A stretch of DNA of 48,382 nucleotides from assembly GCA_023402175.1 (NCBI GenBank), contig JAEXCN010000544.1:1-48382 (forward strand), read 5' to 3'. Made by a program: the position numbers and the translations under genes. Source of the stretch: Pseudomonadota bacterium (GTDB lineage: Bacteria > Myxococcota_A > Polyangia > Polyangiales > Polyangiaceae). The notes below the pieces were generated by a model that worked only from the letters and a program-made list of their open reading frames with translations, was not told the DNA's origin and did not search any database. Positions 15,689 through 24,060 of the stretch are shown one piece after another (within the stretch, counting starts at the first letter, position 1; each line of letters begins with the position of its first letter).

Positions 15689-17623
15689 ATGACGACGGAA
15701 GAGAGTGAACGACGCTCGAGAGAAGTTGCCGAGCGCGCGAGGGAGACGGAGTGGAAGAAGGCGAACTTCTTGCGAGACCTGTTCCTCGGCTCGTTCCGCC
15801 CCGAGCTCGCTTTTCCGTATCCCGACGAGATGCGCGGACGACCGGAGTTTCGCGCCTTCTACGACGAGCTCGCGACGTTCCTCGTGACGCGCGTCGATCC
15901 CGTCGCGATCGACGAGATCGGTGAGTACCCGGCCGACGTCATCGAAGGGCTCGCTGCGATGGGAGCCTTCGGAATGAAGATTCCGAAGGAGTACGGCGGG
16001 CTCGGCTTCACGCAGCGTGAATACGAGCGGGTGATGGAGCTCGTAGGCAGTTACGACGCGAACATCACCGCGCTCCTCTCGGCGCATCAGTCCATCGGGG
16101 TTCCGCAGCCGTTGAAGCTCTTCGGCACGGAGGACCAGAAACGCAAATACCTGCCTCGGTGCGCGCGCGGCGCCATCTCGGGCTTCGCGCTTACCGAGCC
16201 GACGGTGGGCTCGGATCCAGCGAGGATCTCGACGATCGCAGAGCCCACGGCCGACGGCTCCGCGTTCATCCTCAACGGCCGGAAGTTATGGTGCACGAAC
16301 GGCACCGTCGCAGAGTTGCTCGTCGTGATGGCGAAGACGCCTCCGCACGGCGGAATCAGCGCGTTCGTCGTCGAGACAGGGTGGAAGGGCGTCGAGGTGA
16401 AACGACGTTGCCACTTCATGGGTCTCAAGGCGCTCGCGAATGCCGAGCTCGAGTTTCATGACGTCGTGATCCCGCGAGAGAACCTGATCGGCGCGGAGGG
16501 ACGCGGACTGAAGATCGCCCTCGTGACCCTCAACACGGGGCGGCTGACGCTTCCCGCGGCGACTGCCGGTGCCGTGAAGGCGTGTCTCGAGATCTCACGC
16601 AAATGGTCGAGCGTTCGCGTCCAGTGGGGGCGGCCGATCGGCAAGCACGAGGCGATCGCGCACAAGCTCGGCGGCATGGCGGCGACCGCGTTTGCGATGG
16701 AGTGCGTGGCCGATCTCGCAGCGGAGATGGCCGATAGGCACGGCTACGACATCCGACTGGAAGCGGCGGCGGCGAAGGAGTGGAACACCGTCGCCGCCTG
16801 GCAGGTGGTCGATGACGCCCTCGAGATCCGCGGTGGCCGCGGCTTCGAGACAGAGCGCTCGCTCGCAGCGCGCGGGGAGGTGCCGATCGGCATCGAGCGA
16901 ATGATGCGTGACTCGCGCGTGAATCGAATTTTCGAAGGCTCGAGCGAGATCATGCACCTCTTCATGGCGCGCGAAGCCGTCGACAAGCACCTCGAGGTCG
17001 CCGGAGCGCTCATCGATCCCGAGAAGGGGACGACGGCGAAGCTTGCCGCAGCGCTCCGGGCGTTCGCGTTCTATGCCGTGTGGTTTCCGATGCGCTGCGT
17101 TGGCTGGCGATGGTGGCCACGCTTCCGCGAGCTCGGCGCGCTCGCCCCGCACGTTCGCTTCATCGAGCGCACGAGCCGCAAGCTCGCGCGCTCCATCTTC
17201 TACGGCATGTTGGTGTTCCGTGCCGGCCTCGAGCATCGGCAGGCGTTTCTCTTTCGTCTCGTCGACGTCGCGATGGAGCTCTTCGCGATGACCGCCGTGA
17301 TCGGCCGCGCGCGGCGCATGCACGCGAATGGGCATCCCGCGGCGCACGAGGCGGAGAGGCTGGCTGACCTCTTCTGCCGGACGAGTCGCCGCACGATCGC
17401 CGCGCGCTTCCATGCGCTCTGGCGCAACGACGATGCCCTCCAGTACGCCCTCGGGCGGAGCGTCCTCGATGGCTCCGAGGCATGGCTCGAACGGGGCATC
17501 GTCGGGCTCGGTCGCGCGGCCGCGGAGCTCAAACCGCGCGCGTTCACGAAGCCGGCGCGCCCGGCGGTCGTGGAGTCACGCGCACCGGACGAGTCGCCGA
17601 TCTCGGTCAGCCCGGGAAGATGA
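15689..17623 (+). CDS. acyl-CoA dehydrogenase, long form (VLCAD/ACAD9-like)
   Basis: The 644-aa protein starts at an ATG preceded by AGAGGTCAGC. Residues from about 65 to 430 form the acyl-CoA dehydrogenase core: AMGAFGMKIPKEYGGLG, the FAD-binding segment FALTEPTVGSD, LWCTNG and RGGRGFETE. IFEGSSEIMHLF carries E416, the likely catalytic base. A further 200-residue helical extension follows, as in the dimeric very-long-chain type, where it takes part in membrane association. It should catalyse the first step of fatty-acid beta-oxidation with FAD. The last 17 bases overlap the convergent mlaE gene. The N-terminal 60 residues are longer than in short-chain enzymes but normal for this subgroup. 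Confidence 0.93.
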   Translation: MTTEESERRSREVAERARETEWKKANFLRDLFLGSFRPELAFPYPDEMRGRPEFRAFYDELATFLVTRVDPVAIDEIGEYPADVIEGLAAMGAFGMKIPKEYGGLGFTQREYERVMELVGSYDANITALLSAHQSIGVPQPLKLFGTEDQKRKYLPRCARGAISGFALTEPTVGSDPARISTIAEPTADGSAFILNGRKLWCTNGTVAELLVVMAKTPPHGGISAFVVETGWKGVEVKRRCHFMGLKALANAELEFHDVVIPRENLIGAEGRGLKIALVTLNTGRLTLPAATAGAVKACLEISRKWSSVRVQWGRPIGKHEAIAHKLGGMAATAFAMECVADLAAEMADRHGYDIRLEAAAAKEWNTVAAWQVVDDALEIRGGRGFETERSLAARGEVPIGIERMMRDSRVNRIFEGSSEIMHLFMAREAVDKHLEVAGALIDPEKGTTAKLAAALRAFAFYAVWFPMRCVGWRWWPRFRELGALAPHVRFIERTSRKLARSIFYGMLVFRAGLEHRQAFLFRLVDVAMELFAMTAVIGRARRMHANGHPAAHEAERLADLFCRTSRRTIAARFHALWRNDDALQYALGRSVLDGSEAWLERGIVGLGRAAAELKPRAFTKPARPAVVESRAPDESPISVSPGR

Positions 17624-18437
17624 GGAACCCGGCGCCCGAGATGAAGAAGTTCAGGATGATGATCGCGAGCGAGGTGTTGACGACCGCGCGCGTCGTCGCC
17701 CAGCCCACGCCCTCGGAGCCGCCGAAGGTCGAGAGGCCGCAGTAGCCGCTCACGATCGGGATTGCGGCGCCGTACGCGAGGCACTTGGCGAGCCCGATCG
17801 ACAGGTCGCCGATGTCGACGAGCGCGATGTTGAAGAACGTCTGAAGCGGGACCTCGAACGCCACGTAGGCCGTGAGCCCGCCGACCACGAACGCCACCAT
17901 GCCTGACCAGACGATCAAGCAGAGCGTCATCACCATGCTCGCGAGGAAGCGCGGCACGATGAGAAAATCGATCGGATCGGCGGCGCACATCCGGAGCGCG
18001 TCGATTTGCTCGGTCACCACCATCGACCCGAGCTCCGCGGCGATGCCGGCGCCGACGCGCGTGGCGAGCATCAGCGCGCCGATCGAGGCCGCGAAGTCGC
18101 GTACGAGCAGCTCGAGGTACGTCGCGCCGAGCATCGTGAAGTCGGGGACGACGCGCTTCGCCTGCAGCCCTGCCTGGTAGACGAGGATCATCCCGAGGAA
18201 GCCCATCGTCGTCGAGATGAAGAAGAGCGACTTGTTGCCGATCTCGTACATCTGCTGGACGAGCGCGCCCTTCTCGCGCCGTCCGCGGAACGTGTAGAAG
18301 AGCGTCCGGACGAAGACGGAGTAGAGCTCGCGACCGCCGATCAAGAGATCGATCGCTGCGGCTCCGAGGAGGCCCGCGGGCCCGAGCTCCTCGTGCTCCT
18401 GCTTCTCGATCGTTCCGACCTGACTATTGCTGCTCAT
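17607..18437 (-). CDS. mlaE: MlaE-family permease (second of two)
   Basis: A 276-aa multi-spanning protein of the MlaE/DUF140 permease family. Family landmarks are RVGAGIAAELGSMVVTEQIDALRM and the later DPIDFLIVPR segment, with about five hydrophobic helices. MlaE forms the membrane core through which phospholipids are moved by MlaF. The start is ATG at 18437, only four bases after the stop of the upstream mlaE paralogue, so the two are certainly cotranscribed. The N-terminus has an extra hydrophilic stretch of about 25 residues. The two permeases are clearly different in sequence, which would allow a heterodimer instead of the usual homodimer. The 3' end overlaps the convergent acyl-CoA dehydrogenase by 17 bases. 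Confidence 0.92.
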   Translation of the reverse strand: MSSNSQVGTIEKQEHEELGPAGLLGAAAIDLLIGGRELYSVFVRTLFYTFRGRREKGALVQQMYEIGNKSLFFISTTMGFLGMILVYQAGLQAKRVVPDFTMLGATYLELLVRDFAASIGALMLATRVGAGIAAELGSMVVTEQIDALRMCAADPIDFLIVPRFLASMVMTLCLIVWSGMVAFVVGGLTAYVAFEVPLQTFFNIALVDIGDLSIGLAKCLAYGAAIPIVSGYCGLSTFGGSEGVGWATTRAVVNTSLAIIILNFFISGAGFLIFPG

Positions 18438-18441
18438 CGCA

Positions 18442-19266
18442 TCAACCGCCCAGCGCGAAGCTCACGAGGTAGTCGAGGACGAAGACGCCGGCCGCGCTCG
18501 TGACGACCGTGGCGTTGACGGCGCGGCCGACGCCCGGCGCGCCGCCCGTCGTCGCGAGCCCGAAGTGGCAGCTCGCGAGCGCCATCACGAGCCCGAAGAC
18601 GACGCTCTTGAAGAGGCCGTTCGCCACGTCGCCGAAGCCGAGGAGGCCCGCCGTGAGGCCGTTGTAGAAGGTCACGGGGCTCACGCCGAGCAGCGCCTGG
18701 CCGGTGTAGGCCGCGCCGAGGAGAGCGAGCGCGTCGGCGAAGAGCGTCATCATGAACAGCGTGCTCACCATCGCGACGAACCGGGGACCGATGAGGAAGC
18801 TGATCGGATCGATCGCGAGGACGCGGAGCGCGTCGAGCTGCTCGGTCACGACCATCGTCCCGAGCTCGGCGGTGTTGTTGGCGCCGACACGTCCCGAGAT
18901 CATGAGCGCAGTGAGTAGAGGCGCGATCTCGCGGAGCGTACCGAAGCCAGCGCCCCACCCGAGCAGGCCTTCGGCGCCGTACCGCTTCACGATCGTGGCG
19001 GCCTGGATGACCATGATGGCGCCCGTGAAGAGCGCGGTCACGACGACGATCGGCAGCGACTTGACCGCCATCTTGTAGAGGTTCTTCCAGACCTCGCGCG
19101 AGTCGAGGCGCGGGGGCACCAGACGAACGAGGATCCGCACGAGCAGGATCGTCATCCCGCCTGCCGTGTGCGCGGCCGAGAGAAAGCCGCCGCCGAGCGT
19201 CGCGACGAACGACGTCAACGCTCCCGGCTCTGCATCCTTGGAAGGGGTGGTCGTCTGCGCTGCCAA
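18442..19266 (-). CDS. mlaE: MlaE-family permease (first of two)
   Basis: A 274-aa permease of the same MlaE family. Characteristic segments are LIVVVTALFTGAIMVIQ-like helix 1, RVGANNTAELGTMVVTEQLDAL in the conserved loop, DPISFLIGPRFVAM, and a final VFVLDYLVSF helix. It shares the conserved loop with its downstream partner but differs elsewhere. It is the first permease in the minus-strand run, following a small membrane protein by 147 bp. Together with the downstream permease and the MlaF-type ATPase at 19764 it would build an inner-membrane lipid transporter. Confidence 0.92.
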   Translation of the reverse strand: MAAQTTTPSKDAEPGALTSFVATLGGGFLSAAHTAGGMTILLVRILVRLVPPRLDSREVWKNLYKMAVKSLPIVVVTALFTGAIMVIQAATIVKRYGAEGLLGWGAGFGTLREIAPLLTALMISGRVGANNTAELGTMVVTEQLDALRVLAIDPISFLIGPRFVAMVSTLFMMTLFADALALLGAAYTGQALLGVSPVTFYNGLTAGLLGFGDVANGLFKSVVFGLVMALASCHFGLATTGGAPGVGRAVNATVVTSAAGVFVLDYLVSFALGG

Positions 19267-19413
19267 GCCGCAAAACTATACACGCTAAGGCGTGCATGTC
19301 CCCATCACGAAGAAGAGCTCGGCTCGGCCGTTCGCGCCCTCTGCGGACGCGGCCGCGGAGCCAGCTCCGCCGGAGAGCACGTTCCATCCGCACTCGAGCG
19401 TGGTGCGGGCGAC

Positions 19414-19752
19414 TCAGTCGATCGGGATGCCGAGGAGCAAGTCGACGCCCGTCACGATGAGGCCGCTCGCGATCGCGACGGCGATGCCGGCGACGACGCC
19501 CAGCAGGAGTCCAGCGACGATGCCCAGGATGCCTCGGCCGGACTTGCAGTGACCGCGTGTCTTCGCGAAGTGGAACGGCAGGGAGAGGACCCCCAGATAC
19601 ACGATGTAGAGCGCCCGGCTCGCGATCGGCCATGCGCGTTCGAGTCGCTCCTCGTCGAGTCGCCGCTCGTCGAAGAGCACCACGGCGAACGTGAGCGCGG
19701 TCGTCACCGCCCATGAGACGAGGAGCTCGAGGACCTGAGCGCCCGGAAACAT
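19414..19752 (-). CDS. small membrane protein in Mla cluster
   Basis: The ATG at 19752 is preceded by AGGAACGAGCGCG and lies 11 bp after the mlaF stop. The 112-aa product has three hydrophobic segments: LLVSWAVTTALTFAVVLF; ALYIVYLGVLSLPFHF; and a long Gly/Ala/Val-rich one containing GIVAGLLLGVVAGIAVAIAS. A polar loop with DERRLDEERLER separates the first two. I do not recognise the family. Its place between ATPase and permeases suggests an accessory subunit of the transporter. An in-frame open stretch runs far upstream antisense-free through the mlaF region but is not coding. Confidence 0.7.
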   Translation of the reverse strand: MFPGAQVLELLVSWAVTTALTFAVVLFDERRLDEERLERAWPIASRALYIVYLGVLSLPFHFAKTRGHCKSGRGILGIVAGLLLGVVAGIAVAIASGLIVTGVDLLLGIPID

Positions 19753-19763
19753 CGCGCTCGTTC

Positions 19764-20519
19764 CTAGAGCGGCCCTTCGGTCAGCCCGTGCACGAACTGC
19801 CGCACGCGCGGCTCGGTGCTGGTTTGTGCCTCGCGCGTCGTCCCGTCGAAGATGAGCTGTCCGCGGTACATCATGCCGACGCGATCGGTCACGGTGAGCA
19901 GGCGATCGAGATCGCTCGAGACCATGATCACGGTCGCTCCGGATGCGCGCTGCTCCTCGCGAAGAAGCTCGAAGATCTTCTGCGACGTGACGGGATCCAG
20001 CCCGGCTGCGGGCTCGTCGTAGAGCACGATCGGCGCCTGCGTGATCGTGGCGCGGGCGACGCCGACGCGCTTCTTCTGTCCGCCGGACAGGCCCGCGGGC
20101 AGACGCCCCTCGAAGCCGCTCAGTGCGACGCAGGAGAGGCGCTCCATCACGCGCGCCTTGATCTCCTCGTCCGGCAGGCTGGTGAGGCGCCGTAGCGGAA
20201 ACGCGATGTTGTCGCCGACCGTCATGTGGTCGAAGAGCGCGTTGTTCTGGAAGAGCATCCCGAACTTGAGGCGCATCTTCTGGAGATCGAGCTCGGACGC
20301 CTGCGTCACGTCGATGCCGTCGACGACGATCGCTCCCGTGTCGGGCTTCATCAAGCCGACGATCATCTTGAGGAGGACGCTCTTGCCGGACGCACCGGGG
20401 CCGATGAGGCCGTAGAGGCACCCTTCGGGAACGTGCAACGTCACACCCCTGAGGACCTGGTTCGGGGGACCGCCGCCGGCGGAACGGAACGCTTTCGAGA
20501 CGCCCTGGATCGTGATCAT
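19764..20519 (-). CDS. mlaF: MlaF-type ABC transporter ATPase (H-loop His missing)
   Basis: A 251-aa ABC ATPase most like MlaF. Walker A is GPGASGKS (40-47), the Q-loop LFQNNALF (Q91), signature LSGGQ (144-148) and Walker B IVLYDE (164-169). The H-loop, normally VSHD, reads VSSD, so the catalytic-site histidine is replaced by S202. This complements the MlaF at 6540, which keeps the histidine but has lost the signature serine. The gene follows the SctJ-like lipoprotein by 33 bp and precedes a small membrane protein by 11 bp, on the same strand as two MlaE permeases. It is therefore the local energy subunit of a phospholipid transporter at the inner membrane. Confidence 0.92.
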   Translation of the reverse strand: MITIQGVSKAFRSAGGGPPNQVLRGVTLHVPEGCLYGLIGPGASGKSVLLKMIVGLMKPDTGAIVVDGIDVTQASELDLQKMRLKFGMLFQNNALFDHMTVGDNIAFPLRRLTSLPDEEIKARVMERLSCVALSGFEGRLPAGLSGGQKKRVGVARATITQAPIVLYDEPAAGLDPVTSQKIFELLREEQRASGATVIMVSSDLDRLLTVTDRVGMMYRGQLIFDGTTREAQTSTEPRVRQFVHGLTEGPL

Positions 20520-20552
20520 GCGCGGTCGTGAGGCCGATCCTCGGCCGCAACG

Positions 20553-21401
20553 TTACATCGGCTGGCCGGGGCCACGCACGCTCATCGACACGGATCGCGG
20601 AGCAGCTTGCTGCCGGGCACCGGCGGCGGCGATCTCGAGCTCGCGATCGCGGCGCATCCGCGCGACCTTCGCCCAGAGCGCGAGCGTCGCGCCTGCGAGC
20701 GCGAGGACGATCACGGCCAGGCCGGCGAACGCAGCCTTGAGCGTGTTCATCGATCCGCGCGCCACGGTGATCGGCCCCACGTGCGCGAGATCGGTCCGGC
20801 TCGTGTTCGCACGCGCCGGCCGCGGTACGAAGACGATGGCCACGTCGCCGGGCGCGACCCCCGGAGCTCCGCCGGCGACGAGGCGCTGGATCGACTCCGG
20901 CGCGAGCGGCGGCGTCGTTCCTCGATGCTCGACGAGCACGCTCGCAGAAGACTTCGGGGCGGGGCCGTCGCGGAGCGGCTCGCGGGGAGGGAGGTTCAGG
21001 TGCACGCGCGCCGCGAGGACGCCGTCGACCCCGCCGAGCGTCTTCTCGAGCTCGCCCGCGAGCCCGGCGACGAGCTGCGCGTGCTCGGCCGCCTGGCTCG
21101 GGACGAGCTGTCCGCGATCGGCCGCATCGAGCACGCCGCGTGTCTTCGGTCGGGGCAGCTCCTCCTCGCGCATCGTCACGAGCGCACGACCGACGTCGTC
21201 GCGCGCGACCATCACGCGGAACTTTCCTTCGGTGGCTGGGTCGGCCTCCTTCGCCGCGTCGATCCCGGACTGATCGAGAGCGACGACGACGCGGTTCGCA
21301 TCGGGCTCGTCGAGCGCTGCGGCGACAGGCACGGCGCAGCCCGAGAGGAGTACGGCGAGCGCAAGCGACAGCGCAGCAGGAGGGCTGAAGGCGCGAGGCA
21401 T
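20553..21401 (-). CDS. SctJ/YscJ/FliF-family ring lipoprotein, orphan
   Basis: The 282-aa protein has a signal peptide with lipobox LLSGC and then the inner-ring fold of the type III secretion SctJ family: VVVALDQSGIDAAKE, FRVMVARDDVGRALVTMREEELP, GVLAARVHLNLP, and SASVLVEHRG. A membrane helix at about residues 220-245 (AFAGLAVIVLALAGATLALW) and a basic tail follow, as in SctJ. Such proteins form the inner-membrane ring of injectisomes and flagella. No other secretion gene lies nearby; instead it leads an Mla-type cluster, 33 bp upstream of mlaF. It may have been recruited as a periplasmic partner of the lipid transporter or may be a stray component of a dispersed secretion system. The family call is good; its role here is inference. 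Confidence 0.82.
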   Translation of the reverse strand: MPRAFSPPAALSLALAVLLSGCAVPVAAALDEPDANRVVVALDQSGIDAAKEADPATEGKFRVMVARDDVGRALVTMREEELPRPKTRGVLDAADRGQLVPSQAAEHAQLVAGLAGELEKTLGGVDGVLAARVHLNLPPREPLRDGPAPKSSASVLVEHRGTTPPLAPESIQRLVAGGAPGVAPGDVAIVFVPRPARANTSRTDLAHVGPITVARGSMNTLKAAFAGLAVIVLALAGATLALWAKVARMRRDRELEIAAAGARQQAAPRSVSMSVRGPGQPM

Positions 21402-21571
21402 CGGGCCTGTATATCACTAGCTCTGCAGTACCGGGAATCGAGGTTGCCTAGCCGCGCTTGGAGCCGGGCAGCTCTGGGGCGCCGCCGTCTCGATCGATCC
21501 GAAGGGCGTGCCCGCAGGAGCAGCGCGGTCCGTGCGCTACTCCCGCAGGGAGTGGATCGTCTCGGCTGACG

Positions 21572-22249
21572 TTACGCTCCGATCGTGACGAACGGCTTGC
21601 CCTTCAGCGACGCTGCGAAGCCTTCGATGGCCTCGTTGACCTTCGCCCAGCTCGGCAGCGCACGCATCGTTTTCATCCAGCGATCCACGTTCGGGTACGT
21701 CGCGAAGCTCACGCCGATGAGGCATCCGCACGAGAGCACTTCCGCCGCGAAGTAGTCGGCGATCGTGATCTCTTCGCCGCACACGTACGCGTTGTTGCCG
21801 ATGATGTGCTTGTCGAGGATCGCGAGCCAGTGCTCAGTCTTCTCCTTGCCCCAGCTCAGCGTCGCGGTGTGCGCCACGTCCGGCGTGCGAACGTGATTCG
21901 GGAACACCTGCGGGTAGACGAGGTGATAGGCGAGCTCGCGGTAGAAGTTCGTGTTGATCCAGTCCATGCGCTCGTTGACGCGCGCGCGCTTCTTCAGGTC
22001 CTTCGGATACGCTGGTGAGTCGAACTTCTCTGCGATGTACTTCAGGATCGCCGACGACTCGGTGAGCACGAAGTCACCGTCGACGAGGACGGGGACCATG
22101 TGGCTCGGGTTCATCTTCAGGAACGGCTCCTTCAGGTGCTCGCCGCTCATGAGATCGACGACCACCGGCTCGTAGGGGATCTTCGCCTCCTCGCAGAAGA
22201 GCGTGATCGGACGCGACGCGGTGGAGGCGGGGTGAAAATAGAGCTTCAT
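21572..22249 (-). CDS. glutathione S-transferase
   Basis: The ATG at 22249, with GAGGAGAC upstream, gives 225 aa. The N-terminal thioredoxin-like domain has LYFHPASTASRPITLFCEE (Ser in the active-site loop), the cis-Pro segment MVPVLVDGDFVLTESSAIL with the glutathione-binding ES pair, and a helical C-terminal domain containing the N-capping ITIADYFAAEV motif. Length and layout fit theta-like bacterial GSTs, which conjugate or dehalogenate electrophiles using glutathione in the cytoplasm. It is a single gene, 170 bp after the SctJ-like start region on the same strand, and no link to neighbours is apparent. Confidence 0.92.
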   Translation of the reverse strand: MKLYFHPASTASRPITLFCEEAKIPYEPVVVDLMSGEHLKEPFLKMNPSHMVPVLVDGDFVLTESSAILKYIAEKFDSPAYPKDLKKRARVNERMDWINTNFYRELAYHLVYPQVFPNHVRTPDVAHTATLSWGKEKTEHWLAILDKHIIGNNAYVCGEEITIADYFAAEVLSCGCLIGVSFATYPNVDRWMKTMRALPSWAKVNEAIEGFAASLKGKPFVTIGA

Positions 22250-22865
22250 GGACTTGTCTCCTCGTACTCTGGTCGCGAAGGGTAGTCGCGGAGATCTGGA
22301 AGCGACAAGGGGCCTCCGTCGAGGCGCCGCCGGCGCGCGCGAGCCAGAGCAGAGACCGCATCTTCCCAAAGCGCAACGAAGCCAGCGCGAGTGCACCGGA
22401 CGACTCGCCGCTGGGCGATGCTTGCTTCACTCGACACATTCGCTCAGCGGAGCGCACGCAGGAGTGCCGGCGGCCTGGCTTTGCGTTTCGTCAGCCGTCG
22501 GCGTCGAGTGGGCCGATGCCCCTGCAGTCGCGCGCGCCCGTCAGCCGTCGGCGTCGAGCGGGCTGCTGCCCTGCGGCCGTCGTGTCTGTCAGCCGCCGCA
22601 ATTCCGGCTTGCCGTTCCCTCTCCCTGTTGCGGTCCGAATGCGCGGAGCGACGAGCATGGCGGGGACTTGTCCTGAGCTCGCCATCAGGCAGGTCCTCCG
22701 AGCAGACTAAGTCAGCAGCAACAGCGTCTCGCGAACGACGGTCTCGACGGACGCTCCTATGCCATCGAGCTTCGATCCGAGCATCGCGAAGGCGCGGCTC
22801 GCGATGTTGCTCGAAACCGGACTCGGCGGTACCATATTCGCGCGGCAGGGCTTCTCGAGACTCCT
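22250..22865. other. gene-free stretch with a direct repeat
   Basis: No convincing gene in 616 bp. A 25-bp sequence beginning CGTCAGCCGTCGGCGTCGAG is found at 22489-22513 and 22539-22563 (50-bp offset), with a partial third copy (GTCAGCCGCCG) near 22588. Promoters for the divergent flanking genes must lie here. Confidence 0.5.
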
Positions 22866-23879
22866 TTGTTCAAGCTATCGAGCACATCTCGCCGTCCTCG
22901 CCGTGCCGCATGGATGGCGATGTTCATCGTCGTCGCTGTCGCGACGACCTCTTCACGCGCACGGGCAGCTCCGAAAGCAGTGAAGCTCCGTATCGAGGGC
23001 ACGTGCACCGGGGACGATGACTTTTGGCGTCGTATCGAACGGCGCACATGGCGCGTCGAGCGAGCGCTGCACGACGACGGAGCGGACGTCGTCGAAATCG
23101 CGATCGGGTCAGCGAACGGCGTCGTCGACGGCAGCTTTCGCATCCTCACGAATGGCGACGCATCGGAGGTTCGTCACATGCGCGGGGCGAGCTGCGAAGA
23201 GGTCGTCGACGGTCTCAGTCTCATGATCGCGCTGGCGTACGACGCCAACGCGAAGATCGATCCTGCCGATGCGCCTGTCCCGTCGACACAAACGCCGACT
23301 GCGATGCCTCCTCCGCAACGACAGGCCGAGCCCTCCACCGATTCTCGGCGTGATCGCCCCGACCGACCAGGGCTCGGGCCGCTGTGGAAAGCAGGTGCCC
23401 ATGTTTCCATGGCTCTGTCGAACGCGAATCCTAAAGGCGGCGAGGTGTTCATCGACGTGGCGTCGCCACGAGGACCGAGCGCGCGTCTCGCCCTTTCGGT
23501 GGCGTACACCACCGTCGACGTGACGCCTTCGACCGCCCAATTCTTGTGGGCCAGCGTTATCCCTCAAGGATGTCCGATGACGCTGCAGCGCGGGAGAGCG
23601 TCTGTCTCTCCCTGCGCTGGGATCTCGCTCGGGGCCCTCCACGCCTCGAGCGGCGGTAGCGAGCACTCCACGCGATTCACGCGTGCCTGGGTCGCTCCGC
23701 GCGTCGCGGTTCGTCTAGAGGTGGCCCTTTTTACCGGTGTCGGTATCGAAGGGGAAGCGGGCGTGGAATTTCCGCTCGTCCGGAATCGTTATGGATTCGA
23801 AGAGAGGCGCGCGTACGACGTGCCAATCGCGCTTCCAGTGGTCCTGCTTGGTCTCACAGTGAGCCTCGACCGACGGTAG
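22866..23879 (+). CDS. exported envelope protein, family not recognised
   Basis: A TTG at 22866 gives 337 aa with a basic N-terminus and the signal AMFIVVAVATTSSRARA-A; ATGs at 22914 and 22920 are alternatives. The first 110 mature residues include GTCTGDDDFWRRIERRTWRVERAL and SCEEVVDGLSLMIALAYD, a pattern common in myxobacterial proteins annotated as hypothetical. A Pro-rich linker follows. The last 150 residues alternate polar and hydrophobic positions and end in LTVSLDRR, which suggests a small outer-membrane beta-barrel. An old copy of its 3' end lies just downstream. No function can be given. Confidence 0.75.
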   Translation: MFKLSSTSRRPRRAAWMAMFIVVAVATTSSRARAAPKAVKLRIEGTCTGDDDFWRRIERRTWRVERALHDDGADVVEIAIGSANGVVDGSFRILTNGDASEVRHMRGASCEEVVDGLSLMIALAYDANAKIDPADAPVPSTQTPTAMPPPQRQAEPSTDSRRDRPDRPGLGPLWKAGAHVSMALSNANPKGGEVFIDVASPRGPSARLALSVAYTTVDVTPSTAQFLWASVIPQGCPMTLQRGRASVSPCAGISLGALHASSGGSEHSTRFTRAWVAPRVAVRLEVALFTGVGIEGEAGVEFPLVRNRYGFEERRAYDVPIALPVVLLGLTVSLDRR

Positions 23880-23960
23880 ACTGAAAGCGGTATAGCCGCG
23901 CGCCAACGTCCTGCGTCCCGCCAATGTTGGCGCGAGATAGGAATCGTCTGGCGCGCGGCA

Positions 23961-24060
23961 CTACCGTTGGTCCGAAATCGGTATGGGGACGAAGAGCGAC
24001 CGGTCTACGAAGTACGGTCGCGCTTCAAGTCGTCTCGCGCGGCCTCACGGTGAGCCGGCA
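23961..24060 (+). pseudogene. decayed duplicate of the upstream gene's 3' end
   Basis: Translating this stretch gives LPLVRNRYGDEERPVYEV, which matches FPLVRNRYGFEERRAYDV near the end of the gene at 22866. The similarity continues in another frame at CGCGCTTCAAGTCGTC and GGCCTCACGGTGAGCC, matching the parent's CGCGCTTCCAGTGGTC and GGTCTCACAGTGAGCC. It therefore holds at least one indel and has no start. It overlaps the 3' end of the opposite-strand gene by a few bases. Confidence 0.65.

Noticed and set aside
17607..17623. Overlap of acyl-CoA dehydrogenase and mlaE 3' ends as a sign of error
   Set aside because: Both reading frames keep family-typical ends; short convergent overlaps are normal in dense genomes.
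19414..21417. A 667-codon open frame running through mlaF and the SctJ-like gene
   Set aside because: Only its last 112 codons look like protein. The upstream part is Arg-rich and lies over two well-supported genes in another frame; a good start with ribosome-binding site exists at 19752.
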